From assembly GCF_024168825.1 (NCBI RefSeq), contig NZ_JALJWH010000001.1, forward strand, positions 1,302,001 through 1,366,000: a stretch of DNA of 64,000 bases, read 5' to 3'. The stretch is from Paenarthrobacter sp. A20. Lineage in GTDB: Bacteria; Actinomycetota; Actinomycetes; Actinomycetales; Micrococcaceae. The translations under genes and the position numbers were made by a program. Positions 46,649 through 54,541 of the stretch are shown in pieces; the first letter of the stretch is position 1; each line of letters begins with the position of its first letter. The notes under the pieces were generated by a model. It ran no database searches. It was not told the DNA's origin and was given only the letters and a program-made list of their open reading frames with translations.

Positions 46649-47083
46649 ATGTCACTTCGCTGGTCAGCACAAGCAACCCGAACAACTTCCGCAGTAGCCT
46701 TGAGCGCACTGCTCCTGGCCAGCGCAGCGAAGCACTTCCGCACGCCCAAGTTCTATTACCCAGTGGTCCCGGAGTACCTGTGCCGAAAGGACGAGCCGGG
46801 GAGCCGGCCCAACGGGCCCCTGGCAGTTATGTCCCGCGAGGAATGGGTTGCCTCCTCCGGCCTGCTTGAGGCGACTGCCGCCGTCGGACTTCTGATCCCT
46901 GCTACCCGTAAGGTTGCCGCGAACGCAACGACAGCGATGTTTGCTGCATTCCTGGCGGGGCATATTGACGCCCTCCGGCGTGCCTATGGCCCCCACGGCA
47001 CAGCGACCGAGCGGCGTATCCATACCCTTCGCCTGCCCCTTCAGGTTCCCCTCATCCTGTGGTCGTGGAGTCTCCGGAAATGA
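46649..47083 (+). CDS. DoxX-like small membrane protein
   Basis: A 144-residue four-helix protein resembling the DoxX/DoxD family: AVALSALLLASAAKHF, GLLEATAAVGLLIPATRK and MFAAFLAGHIDAL. ATG 46649 chosen; a GTG at 46637 adds four residues. Its stop overlaps the azlC ATG (ATGA at 47080), so it is cotranscribed with the AzlCD exporter, though a functional link is unknown. Confidence 0.75.
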   Translation: MSLRWSAQATRTTSAVALSALLLASAAKHFRTPKFYYPVVPEYLCRKDEPGSRPNGPLAVMSREEWVASSGLLEATAAVGLLIPATRKVAANATTAMFAAFLAGHIDALRRAYGPHGTATERRIHTLRLPLQVPLILWSWSLRK

Positions 47084-47838
47084 GCGGCAATGCCGCTCCC
47101 ATGAAGCTCCGGGATTCGCCCGCCTTCAAGATCGCGGTGTCCCTGAGTATCGCCACGGGTCTTTACGGCGTGTCTTTTGGCGCCCTTGCCGTGGCGTCGG
47201 GGTTCGATTTCTGGCAGACGATGGTGTTGAGCCTCCTGCTGTTCAGCGGGGGATCGCAGTTTGCCTTCATCGGTGTCGTGGCCGGCGGGGGTTCCGGCGT
47301 GGCGGCCATGACGGCCAGTGCCCTTTTGGGCCTCCGCAACGGCATCTACGGTATGCAGATCAACGCCATGCTGCGCCCCGGAGGGTGGAGACGCTACATA
47401 TCCGCCCATGTCACCATTGATGAATCGACGGCCACGGCGTCCGGCCAGTCCGATCCCGATGAGCAGCAACGCGGTTTTTGGACTGCCGGAATCGGAATAT
47501 TCATCTTGTGGAATATTTTCACGGCCATCGGCGCCCTGGCTGGTGACGCGATGGGAGACCCCAAGCAATGGGGCTTGGACGGAGCAGCTGTTGCGGCGTT
47601 CCTGGCCTTGCTGTGGCCGAGGCTGAAGGGCCGTGAACCGTGGGCCATCGCCGCCGCGTGCGCATTGGCCACCATCCTGGCCGTGCCGTTTGTGCCCTCA
47701 GGTGTTCCCATCCTGGTGGCGGCAGTGGTGGCGGGCGTTATCGGATGGTTCAGCCACGCACGCATGGATGAAGGGCTTGAACCGGACGTGGATCCCTACG
47801 CAGGGCAGCACAAGCGCGAACACGGGGGCGGGAAATGA
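47080..47838 (+). CDS. azlC: AzlC-type branched-chain amino acid exporter, large subunit
   Basis: A 252-residue membrane protein with about seven helices. Family features: SIATGLYGVSFGALAVASGF and LLLFSGGSQFAFIGVV, then LLGLRNGIYGM. Pairs with the small subunit AzlD (next gene) to export branched-chain amino acids or related compounds. Starts at ATG 47080 within the DoxX-like gene stop; ends overlapping azlD (ATGA). Confidence 0.9.
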   Translation: MSGNAAPMKLRDSPAFKIAVSLSIATGLYGVSFGALAVASGFDFWQTMVLSLLLFSGGSQFAFIGVVAGGGSGVAAMTASALLGLRNGIYGMQINAMLRPGGWRRYISAHVTIDESTATASGQSDPDEQQRGFWTAGIGIFILWNIFTAIGALAGDAMGDPKQWGLDGAAVAAFLALLWPRLKGREPWAIAAACALATILAVPFVPSGVPILVAAVVAGVIGWFSHARMDEGLEPDVDPYAGQHKREHGGGK

Positions 47839-48146
47839 ACCTCTGGCTTTGGATTCTTATTGCCTGCGCGCTGGCGTACCTCACCAAGCTGGTGGGCTAT
47901 TTTGTGCCCGCAAAGCTGCTGGAGAGCCCGCGGATCATGCACGTCGCCGGAACCATGACCATTGGCCTCCTGGCCTCCCTGACAGCGGTGAACGCCGTAG
48001 CTTCGGGCCAGGGCTTGGTCCTCGATGCCCGCATCGGCGCCTTGGTGGCTGCCGCCGTCGCGCTATGGCTTCGGGCTCCGTTCCTGGTGGTCGTCATCTC
48101 AGGGGCAGCAGCCGCAGCGTTGCTGCGGCTGCTGGGTTGGGGCTAG
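47835..48146 (+). CDS. azlD: AzlD-type exporter small subunit
   Basis: A 103-residue, four-helix partner of AzlC. It shows YLTKLVGYFVP and GTMTIGLLASLTAVNAV, conserved in the AzlD/BrnE family. Stop codon shares the CTAG at 48143-48146 with the stop of the convergent DUF5684 gene. Confidence 0.9.
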   Translation: MNLWLWILIACALAYLTKLVGYFVPAKLLESPRIMHVAGTMTIGLLASLTAVNAVASGQGLVLDARIGALVAAAVALWLRAPFLVVVISGAAAAALLRLLGWG

Positions 48147-48631
48147 CGGTACTGCTGCCCGTTGGGCTGCTGGACCGGCGGCTGGGCGTAGCCTTGCGGG
48201 TACGCCGGCGGATAGGCCACGAACTGTCGACCGGCAGCAGGTCCGAGGTACTGGGCGGAGCCGTAGGAAAGCATCGGCACGAAGACAACTGGCAGCAGGA
48301 CCAGGCCGACCGTGTAGCCGGCGTCCTTTCCAAACGACTTGGCGAGGTCGTTCAATGACACGATGCCGAAGTAGATGCCTGCAAACGGGATGAAGAACAG
48401 CAGGTACCAGTACCAAGGACGGCCTGCGATCTCCAAGAGTTTAATGCCGTTGTAAACCGGCACGAAGGCACCCCACGCGGGGCGGCCGGCCTTGGTGAAG
48501 ATTCCCATGTAAAGCACGCCAACGATCGCGAAAACCACGGCGAAGTAGATCAGCATAAACAGCAGGACGAGGCCAGCCGTGGCAGCGGACTCGGCGCCGC
48601 TGGAAGAGTATGAGCTCAGGGGAATATTCAT
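48143..48631 (-). CDS. DUF5684-like membrane protein
   Basis: A 162-residue protein with three to four hydrophobic helices (LVLLFMLIYFAVVFAIVGVLY in part, WYWYLLFFIPFAGIYFG, GLVLLPVVFVPMLSYG) and a Tyr/Pro/Gln-rich tail (YPPAYPQGYAQPPVQQP). The AFVPVYNGIKLLEIAGRP segment is typical of DUF5684 signal-peptidase-like proteins. Function unknown. Confidence 0.75.
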   Translation of the reverse strand: MNIPLSSYSSSGAESAATAGLVLLFMLIYFAVVFAIVGVLYMGIFTKAGRPAWGAFVPVYNGIKLLEIAGRPWYWYLLFFIPFAGIYFGIVSLNDLAKSFGKDAGYTVGLVLLPVVFVPMLSYGSAQYLGPAAGRQFVAYPPAYPQGYAQPPVQQPNGQQYR

Positions 48632-48705
48632 GCGATCGACACTACGTGGGGTTGGGCTGTCCTGCCATGGGCAGGACTCACCATCGCAGGCCCGGCAAAT
48701 GGGCC

Positions 48706-49335
48706 TTAGAGAGGCTCCGCGAACGTCACGCCAGGGATATCCGATTGCTCAGGAAGCGGCCGGGACGGGCGCTCGGTACGGATAGCGTCTTCGATCAATG
48801 CCACCGGACGCTTCCAGGCTTCTGATCCGGGTTCCATGGTGTCCACTGCCCCGATCAGCATTGCAACCAGTCGGACCATATCTTCGATGGTGATGTCACG
48901 TCGCAAGGACCCTTGGCCCTGGCCGCGCTCAAGAAGGGTCGCCATGGATCCGATGAGGCCGCCGGTGATGCCCATGAGGAGTCCGCGTCGGCCGGCGACG
49001 GCGTCAAGCAGGTTCGCATCGTCGCTGGCGACCTTCATCACGGCGTCGATGACGTTGATCAGGCCCTCAGCGGCGTCCATGCCGTCCAGGGCATCCGCAG
49101 CCACCGGGTCCACATGCTGCCGCAGCTGGCGGGACAGCGCGGCGAGGACCAATTGCTCTTTATCCGAGAAGTTGCGGAACAGCGTTGCGGGGCCAACTCC
49201 AGCGGTGGCGGCAATGGTCTGCAAGGGTACGTCGGGGCCATGTTCCCGGAAACACTGCCGGGCCGCCGTAATGATCTTGTCCACATTGCGTGCGGCGTCG
49301 GCCCTGAGGGGCTTGCGTTCAGAGGGCTGTTCCAT
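48706..49335 (-). CDS. TetR family regulator
   Basis: A 209-residue repressor. N-terminal HTH: IITAARQCFREHG, then TIAATAGVGPATLFRNFSDKEQLV; variable C-terminal ligand domain follows. ATG 49335 (MEQPSERK) is preferred because the conserved HTH spacing then fits; a longer frame starts at 49419. Divergent from the thiamine-binding protein gene, with a near-palindrome in between. Ligand unknown. Confidence 0.87.
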   Translation of the reverse strand: MEQPSERKPLRADAARNVDKIITAARQCFREHGPDVPLQTIAATAGVGPATLFRNFSDKEQLVLAALSRQLRQHVDPVAADALDGMDAAEGLINVIDAVMKVASDDANLLDAVAGRRGLLMGITGGLIGSMATLLERGQGQGSLRRDITIEDMVRLVAMLIGAVDTMEPGSEAWKRPVALIEDAIRTERPSRPLPEQSDIPGVTFAEPL

Positions 49336-49388
49336 GCTTGCCAGATTAGCAACGGAGGACTGCTGGCCCGTTGTTACGCGGGAGTACG

Positions 49389-49402
49389 TTGTTATATGAC
49401 AA
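49389..49402. promoter_or_regulatory. Candidate TetR operator/promoter dyad
   Basis: TTGTTATATGACAA is a 14-base near-perfect dyad (12 of 14 symmetric), in the 92-base gap between tetR and the divergent thiamine-binding gene. Its TATATG centre could be a -10 element, so binding would block transcription. Inferred. Confidence 0.35.
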
Positions 49403-49427
49403 ACCAGCACGTGAAACACTGGATTTC

Positions 49428-49760
49428 ATGTTGCTTGCATTCTCAGTCGCCCCATCGGGCCAGCCCGCTTCCGCCGCCAATGGGGGACCGACCCCCGACG
49501 CTTCGGTTCACGACGCCGTAGCTGCCGCCGTCAAGATCGTCCGAGAGTCTGGATTGCCGAACCAAACGGACTCCATGTTCACCACCATTGAAGGTGAATG
49601 GGACGAAGTCTTCGACGTCGTCAAGCGCGCCACCGAGGCCGTCGGCCGCTATGGGAGCCGCGTCTCCCTGGTGATCAAGGCAGACATCCGTCCCGGTTAC
49701 AGTGGAGAACTCACCGGCAAGGTGGAACGCTTGGAAGACGCCATCTCCGCCACGGACTAG
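49428..49760 (+). CDS. Thiamine-binding protein, MTH1187/YqgV family
   Basis: A 110-residue ferredoxin-like-fold protein. LLAFSVAPSG at the start, DSMFTTIEGEWDEVFDVVKRA and VSLVIKADIRPGYSGELTGK fit the thiamine-binding YkoF/MTH1187 group. Cytoplasmic; presumed to bind thiamine or a related pyrimidine. ATG 49428 follows poorly recognisable RBS. Followed 40 bases later by an O-methyltransferase gene. Confidence 0.78.
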   Translation: MLLAFSVAPSGQPASAANGGPTPDASVHDAVAAAVKIVRESGLPNQTDSMFTTIEGEWDEVFDVVKRATEAVGRYGSRVSLVIKADIRPGYSGELTGKVERLEDAISATD

Positions 49761-49800
49761 ATCCTTCCCCCGGGGTGCCGCGGATGCCAGACTGGGGGCC

Positions 49801-50472
49801 ATGATTGAACACGTGACTGAACCCGGGTGGGTTGACGTCGAGCGTTACTTGACTGACGTCGTCGTCCGTCCTGATCCTGCCCATCAGCGCGCCCTGGCAT
49901 CCGCCGTCGAGGCAGGCATGCCTGCCATCGAAGTCGCGCCCAACGCGGGCAAGCTGTTGCGGATGCTGGTGCAGATGTCGGGAGCCAGGCGGGTCCTGGA
50001 GATCGGAACCCTGGCCGGGTTCAGCAGCATCTGGATGGCGCAGGGACTGCCCGACGACGGCAGGATAGTTACGTGCGAATTCCTCCAGAAACACGCGGAC
50101 GTAGCGCGGGCAAACGTGGATGCTGCGGGCGTGGGGCACAAGGTGGACATCCGGGTGGGGGCTGCGCTGGACACCCTCCCCACACTGACGAGCCAGGAAT
50201 CGTTCGATTTTGTCTTCATTGATGCGGATAAGGAAAACGACTCCAACTACCTGGAGTGGGCCATCAGGCTTGGCCACCCGGGAACGGTGATCGTGGTGGA
50301 CAACGTCATTTGGGACGGCGCCATCCTTGAACCCGGGCGGGACGATGTCAATGCGCCCGGAATCGTGAAGGCGTTGGAAATGATGGGGCAGGATCCGCGC
50401 TTGGATGCCACGGCGATTCAGACCGTTGGCAGCAAAGGCTGGGACGGTTTCGCGATAGCGCGGGTGCGGTAG
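49801..50472 (+). CDS. SAM-dependent O-methyltransferase, catechol-type
   Basis: A 223-residue class I methyltransferase of the cation-dependent family. The SAM site is VLEIGTLAGFSSIWMA, with FVFIDADKENDSNYLEW and VVDNVIWDGA providing metal ligands. It would methylate a catechol-like hydroxyl. ATG 49801. The stop abuts the GTG of the next gene. Confidence 0.88.
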   Translation: MIEHVTEPGWVDVERYLTDVVVRPDPAHQRALASAVEAGMPAIEVAPNAGKLLRMLVQMSGARRVLEIGTLAGFSSIWMAQGLPDDGRIVTCEFLQKHADVARANVDAAGVGHKVDIRVGAALDTLPTLTSQESFDFVFIDADKENDSNYLEWAIRLGHPGTVIVVDNVIWDGAILEPGRDDVNAPGIVKALEMMGQDPRLDATAIQTVGSKGWDGFAIARVR

Positions 50473-50991
50473 GTGGATTTCACTCTTCGCCCGGCAACGG
50501 TGGATGACGCCGAAGCCATGGCCATCATGCACGTCCAGTCATGGCGCGAGAGCTACGGGTCCTTGTTGCCTCCGGAGTTCTTCGCAAAGCAGGAGGCGGC
50601 GCTGCCTGATCGCATCGAACGGTACCGGGCCTTCATAGCAGCGGGGCACACACGGATGCTGGCCCACGGTCCTGACGGTGATCTTGTGGGGCTCGGGGCG
50701 GCCGGACCCAGCAGGGACGAGGACGGCCCCTGCGACGTTGAGCTGTTCATGCTTTACACCCTGGAGCGCATCCATGGCCGTGGTGTGGGCCAGGCCTTGA
50801 TGGATGCCTTGATCGGCGACGGACCGGCCTACCTCTGGGTCCTTGATGACAACCCCCGGGCCCAGGCTTTCTACCGGCGCAACGGTTTTGTGCCGGACGG
50901 AAAACGGCAGTTGTGCGATCCCTCGTGGCATTCGCTGCCGGAACATCGGATGGCGCGTCCCGGAGCGCCCGCGGACTGTTCCCAGGGCTGA
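50473..50991 (+). CDS. GNAT family N-acetyltransferase
   Basis: A 172-residue acetyl-CoA-dependent acetyltransferase. GTG start directly after the methyltransferase stop. The GNAT motif A region is ELFMLYTLERIHGRGVGQAL; YLWVLDDNPRAQAFYRRNGF is motif B. Substrate unknown; cotranscribed with the methyltransferase. Confidence 0.88.
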   Translation: MDFTLRPATVDDAEAMAIMHVQSWRESYGSLLPPEFFAKQEAALPDRIERYRAFIAAGHTRMLAHGPDGDLVGLGAAGPSRDEDGPCDVELFMLYTLERIHGRGVGQALMDALIGDGPAYLWVLDDNPRAQAFYRRNGFVPDGKRQLCDPSWHSLPEHRMARPGAPADCSQG

Positions 50992-51059
50992 CTCATCTCG
51001 ATATGGTGATCACGGGCGGTGTCGATGGGGATCGCCCGGGTCGATTCTTGGGAGGAAAC

Positions 51060-51320
51060 ATGTCCAATCCAGAGCAGGATCCAAGCGAGCAGGAAGGGCC
51101 GGCAGACGGCGGTGCGGCCGGAGTCCCTGGCGCCCACGACGGCGGCGCGGATGGTGGTGCCGACGGCGGCGCGGATGGTGGTGCTGAAGGGCCGGCAGAC
51201 GGCGGTGCGGATGGTGGTGCTGAAGGGCCGGCAGACGGCGGTGCGGCTGGAGTCCCTGGCACCCACGATGGTGGCGCCGACGGTGGCGCGGATAGTGGCG
51301 CCGAAAGACCAGGCAGCTAG
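51060..51320 (+). CDS. DGGA-repeat peptide, candidate modified-peptide precursor
   Basis: An 86-residue acidic, low-complexity protein. ATG 51060 has a strong GGGAGGAAAC RBS. Residues 1-11 form a short acidic leader (MSNPEQDPSEQ). The rest is built of DGGA units (ten plus one DSGA) with spacers AEGP and AAGVPG. A 24-residue block with GVPG followed by A or T and HDGGADGG occurs twice (12-35 and 56-79). No Cys or aromatic residues, and two His, each followed by Asp. Its stop lies three bases before the oxygenase start. Function not known; a RiPP-like precursor or a repeat-scaffold substrate is inferred. Confidence 0.7.
   Translation: MSNPEQDPSEQEGPADGGAAGVPGAHDGGADGGADGGADGGAEGPADGGADGGAEGPADGGAAGVPGTHDGGADGGADSGAERPGS
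51093..51296 (+). repeat. Internal duplication inside the DGGA peptide gene
   Basis: Two 72-base copies (51093-51164 and 51225-51296) encode the same 24-residue block except one residue (Ala versus Thr). The first 26 bases are identical; the rest differs mainly at third codon positions. A shorter DGGADGGAEGPA unit separates them. The pattern indicates repeat expansion under protein-level constraint. Confidence 0.75.
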
Positions 51321-51323
51321 GTT

Positions 51324-52535
51324 TTGAGTTCCACCAGCACTGATTTCCAGGACCCCGGAGCTGTCAAGGATGCCGGGGTCCTGGAAACGCGCCTGATCGA
51401 CATCGGCTATGAGAGGTTCGCCCGCGACGTCTGGGGGCGGACCGCGTTGCTCACGCGTGGTGTCAGTGACTTCTCTGATTTGTTCTCGGCCAACGCCGTC
51501 GACGAACTGGTCTCGCGCCGCGGATTGCGGACACCTTTCCTGCGCGTCGCCAAGGGGGGCTCGACACTTCCAGAGTCCTCATTCACTTCCCCGGCGGGCG
51601 TCGGGGCCACCATCTCCGACCAGCTCGACGACACCGAACTTTGGCGCAAATTCGCCGACGGAGCCACCCTTGTCCTGCAGGCGCTGCATCGTACATGGGA
51701 GCCGGTATCGAGCTTCAGCACCCAGCTAAGCACCGAGCTGGGACATCCAGTGCAGGCCAATGCCTACATCACCCCGCCCCAGAACCGTGGTTTCGACGAT
51801 CACTACGACATCCACGACGTCTTCGTCCTGCAAATCGAGGGCACCAAGCGCTGGATCATCCATGAGCCAGTCCATGTGGACCCGCTGCGCAGCCAGCCTT
51901 GGACCGATCGCCGTTCCGCCGTCGCCGAGGCCGCTCAGGGCAAGGCCTACATCGATACGGTCCTCGAGCCCGGTGACGTCCTCTACCTGCCGCGTGGATG
52001 GTTGCACGCCGCAGAGGCCCAGGGCAAGGTCTCGATCCATCTCACACTGGGAGTCCATAACTGGACCCGCTACGCGCTGGCCGAGCAGCTCGCCCAGGCC
52101 GCATTGGCGGCTCTCAACGACGATCCCGAGATGCGCCGGTCCCTGCCATTGGGCGTCGATGGACCCGATGGGGACATCGCCGCCGTCCGTAAACGTCTCG
52201 CCGAGGCAGTCGTCGAGGCTGATTCCGCTTCCCTTTTCCACCGCACCCGGAGGGGACAGGGACGCCCGTCTCCGCTTGGTCCCGTCGCCCAGCTCGCGGC
52301 TGTCGAGGGCCTCGGCCCCGAGTCGCTGGTGCGGCTTCGGGATGCCTTGGAGGCCAGGCTCGAGGGCTCACGCCTGACGACCCGCGTGGGTTGGCTCGAC
52401 TTTGCCGAGGCAAATCTGTTGACTGTAAGGCGCCTGCTCGACGGCGGGGATCACCTCGCGGCCGATCTCGGCATTGAACTCGTCGAAAGGCTGTTACGCG
52501 CAGGCGTTCTCGTCCCAGCTGAACAGTCGCATTGA
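51324..52535 (+). CDS. JmjC/cupin-type 2-oxoglutarate-dependent oxygenase (ROX-like)
   Basis: A 403-residue protein of the JmjC ribosomal-oxygenase-like family. Fe(II) ligands are visible: His160 and Asp162 in DDHYDIHDVF, and His228 in YLPRGWLHAAEA. The rest fits the family: VQANAYITPPQNRGF, FVLQIEGTKRW before, and a C-terminal helical/winged region. Known members hydroxylate Arg, His or Asp/Asn in proteins. TTG start at 51324, three bases after the peptide gene, implies coupling and a dedicated substrate. Its stop lies inside the first 18-base tandem repeat. Confidence 0.87.
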   Translation: MSSTSTDFQDPGAVKDAGVLETRLIDIGYERFARDVWGRTALLTRGVSDFSDLFSANAVDELVSRRGLRTPFLRVAKGGSTLPESSFTSPAGVGATISDQLDDTELWRKFADGATLVLQALHRTWEPVSSFSTQLSTELGHPVQANAYITPPQNRGFDDHYDIHDVFVLQIEGTKRWIIHEPVHVDPLRSQPWTDRRSAVAEAAQGKAYIDTVLEPGDVLYLPRGWLHAAEAQGKVSIHLTLGVHNWTRYALAEQLAQAALAALNDDPEMRRSLPLGVDGPDGDIAAVRKRLAEAVVEADSASLFHRTRRGQGRPSPLGPVAQLAAVEGLGPESLVRLRDALEARLEGSRLTTRVGWLDFAEANLLTVRRLLDGGDHLAADLGIELVERLLRAGVLVPAEQSH

Positions 52536-52610
52536 GTTGAACAGTCGCATTGAGTTGAACAGTCACGTTGAGCTGAACAGTGACCTTGAGCTGAACAGCG
52601 ACGGTGGACA
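52521..52610. repeat. Five tandem 18-base repeats between oxygenase and Suc_Fer genes
   Basis: Units begin GAACAG and run 52521-52538, 52539-52556, 52557-52574, 52575-52592 and 52593-52610. The first two are identical and later ones diverge progressively. The oxygenase stop codon TGA is within unit 1, and the Suc_Fer GTG follows unit 5 immediately. Each unit is a multiple of three. Confidence 0.9.
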
Positions 52611-53519
52611 GTGACGACCCCGGTGGCCGCAACAGGACGTTTCTTCTGCGCGGACAGCGCCCGGATACGCGGCGACTCGATGGCGGGCACGGCGTCACCA
52701 GGCGTGGTTTGGGTCCTCATAGAGCACCGGGGTGGGTGGCCATCCACCGGCTTCGACGGCCTTGAGCTGGAGGCTGGGACCAAGGCCCTGGTGTTGGCGG
52801 CGGCGCGGACGGCGCGAGCACGGGTTCTCCTGGTCCGGCGGCCTGGCCCCCGCCAGAGCCGCGGTCCGAGCCGTTGGGCCGTGCTGCGCCATCAAAGTAC
52901 CGGCGCCTATCAACAACTCTGGGGAACGTGGGCTCGGGATGGGGACCTTGCCGATATTGTTCCAGCACTGGCGTCACCTGGAATGCCCGGTTACCCGCCG
53001 GTCATCCTGGTCTGTGCGCATGGTCGGCATGATCCTTGTTGCGCAGTGCGGGGCCTGCCCGTGGGGCGTGCGCTCGGTGAGCGGTGGCCGGAGCAGGTAT
53101 GGGAGTGCTCCCACATTGGGGGTGACAGGTTCGCAGCCAACGTCGTCGTCGCTCCGGACGGTGTGTACTACGGCGGACTCGATGCGAAGTCCGCCGTCGC
53201 TACCGTTGAGGATCATCTCGCAGGCCTCATCCACGCAGAATTCCTTCGGGGGTATACGGATCTATCCCCACCGCAACAAGCTGCTGTCGTGGCCGTGCTC
53301 GACCGCTTCGGTCCTGCCGGCCGGAATGACTTTCTGGTCACTGAGTCCTTGCGCGAGGGCGACTATTGGCACCTCCATGTCACTGGCCGCCCACCCCACC
53401 CGGCAATGATCGAGGTGGAGCTGCGAGCCCGCCGCGAACCGGCGACCCAGTTGACGTGCCGGGCCCCGGCGGCACGCTCGGCCACCGTCTACGAACCCAT
53501 CTCCATCCGCAGCTCCTGA
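52611..53519 (+). CDS. Sucrase/ferredoxin-like (Suc_Fer) family protein
   Basis: A 302-residue thioredoxin-fold, ferredoxin-like protein. The conserved Cys/His cluster reads CAHGRHDPCCAVRG, followed by WECSHIGGDRFAANVVV; the N-terminus has the early Cys (RFFCADSARIRGDSMAGTA). These residues could hold an Fe-S cluster in a redox role. GTG start at 52611 directly after the tandem repeats. Third gene of the peptide/oxygenase cluster; could serve as reductant or maturation partner (inferred). Confidence 0.87.
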   Translation: MTTPVAATGRFFCADSARIRGDSMAGTASPGVVWVLIEHRGGWPSTGFDGLELEAGTKALVLAAARTARARVLLVRRPGPRQSRGPSRWAVLRHQSTGAYQQLWGTWARDGDLADIVPALASPGMPGYPPVILVCAHGRHDPCCAVRGLPVGRALGERWPEQVWECSHIGGDRFAANVVVAPDGVYYGGLDAKSAVATVEDHLAGLIHAEFLRGYTDLSPPQQAAVVAVLDRFGPAGRNDFLVTESLREGDYWHLHVTGRPPHPAMIEVELRARREPATQLTCRAPAARSATVYEPISIRSS

Positions 53520-53617
53520 CACTTGTGGACCACCGGCACGAGCCAGCAGTCGACGGTCGATACCTCCGTCCCCATGCTCCACTAGGCTTGAAGTATGACT
53601 GGGACAGGGCGGCAGTA

Positions 53618-54541
53618 GTGGCGAAACGCGGTAAACCAAACAGGTCTCAGAGGTCGACGGCGGGAGTCGTCGAGGTGCCGGTCGGCGCCCGTCCTGACGG
53701 TCCGGTGGCGGGCGTTTACTACATCGATACCGGCGACTGCGAGTTGGTCCCGGACCAGGACAACTCCAACGGCTGGCTCCTGAAGATCAACGGTGTGATG
53801 AGCTCGCACATCGACCTCGCCGATCCGCTGTTCCTCGACTTTGAATACATGCGCTGGATCGCGGCGTTGGTGGAATCGCGGTGGCCGCGGGAGCAGAAAC
53901 CGAAACTCCGCGCACTGCATTTGGGCGGGGGTGCCTGTTCCATGGCGCGCTACTTCCATGCCGCTTACCCCGAGGCCCGTCAGGTAGTCGTTGAGCTCGA
54001 CGGCAAGCTGGCCGACTACGTCCGTGGCTGGTTCGATCTTCCCAAGGCCCCCTTGCTGCGGATCCGTGTGGGGGAGGCCCGGCACGTGACCGAGTCACTT
54101 ACTCCGGACACCCGCGACCTCATCATTCGCGATGTATTCGCCGGAGCCTTCACACCCCGTGCCCTCACCACTCGTGAATTCACTGCGTATGCGGACGCTG
54201 TCCTGGCCCCCGACGGCTTGTATGTGGTCAATTCCGGTGACGCCCCGGACCTCAAGAACGCCCGGGCCGATGCTGCCACCATCGCGGACACGTTCGAGCA
54301 CACCATGATCATCGCCGACCCCGCCATGCTGAAGGGCCGCCGCTACGGCAACATGATCATGGCAGGGAGCCATGCGCCGTTCGGTGAAGACCCCACGTTG
54401 GCCCGTAAGCTCCTGGGCGGCGGCGTCCCCGCGCACATCTGGGATGATGCCAAGGTGCGCGCGTTCGCCGCAGGTACGCCGGTCCGGCACGACCCAGCGC
54501 CGGAGCCGGCCCCCGAGCCGGCGTCAGCTCCGGCTGAGTGA
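53618..54541 (+). CDS. Spermidine-synthase-like methyltransferase-fold protein
   Basis: A 307-residue protein of the spermidine synthase family fold. The nucleotide-binding motif is LHLGGGACSMARYFHA, then VVVELDGKLADYVR and IIRDVFAGAFTPR. Such actinobacterial proteins are generally not true polyamine synthases, and the usual catalytic Asp arrangement is not complete. GTG 53618 is chosen; the frame extends upstream into the Suc_Fer region. The C-terminus is a Pro/Ala/Glu tail that overlaps the convergent ABC gene by 18 bases. Confidence 0.78.
   Translation: MAKRGKPNRSQRSTAGVVEVPVGARPDGPVAGVYYIDTGDCELVPDQDNSNGWLLKINGVMSSHIDLADPLFLDFEYMRWIAALVESRWPREQKPKLRALHLGGGACSMARYFHAAYPEARQVVVELDGKLADYVRGWFDLPKAPLLRIRVGEARHVTESLTPDTRDLIIRDVFAGAFTPRALTTREFTAYADAVLAPDGLYVVNSGDAPDLKNARADAATIADTFEHTMIIADPAMLKGRRYGNMIMAGSHAPFGEDPTLARKLLGGGVPAHIWDDAKVRAFAAGTPVRHDPAPEPAPEPASAPAE

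Noticed and set aside
51093..51310. Repeat tract considered as a CRISPR-like array
   Set aside because: Repeats are contiguous and keep a reading frame, with no unique spacers; they encode a peptide.
52524..52616. Alternative frame across the tandem repeats (NSRIEL-type units) as a small gene
   Set aside because: No start codon with an RBS; the frame is open only because each repeat is 18 bases long.
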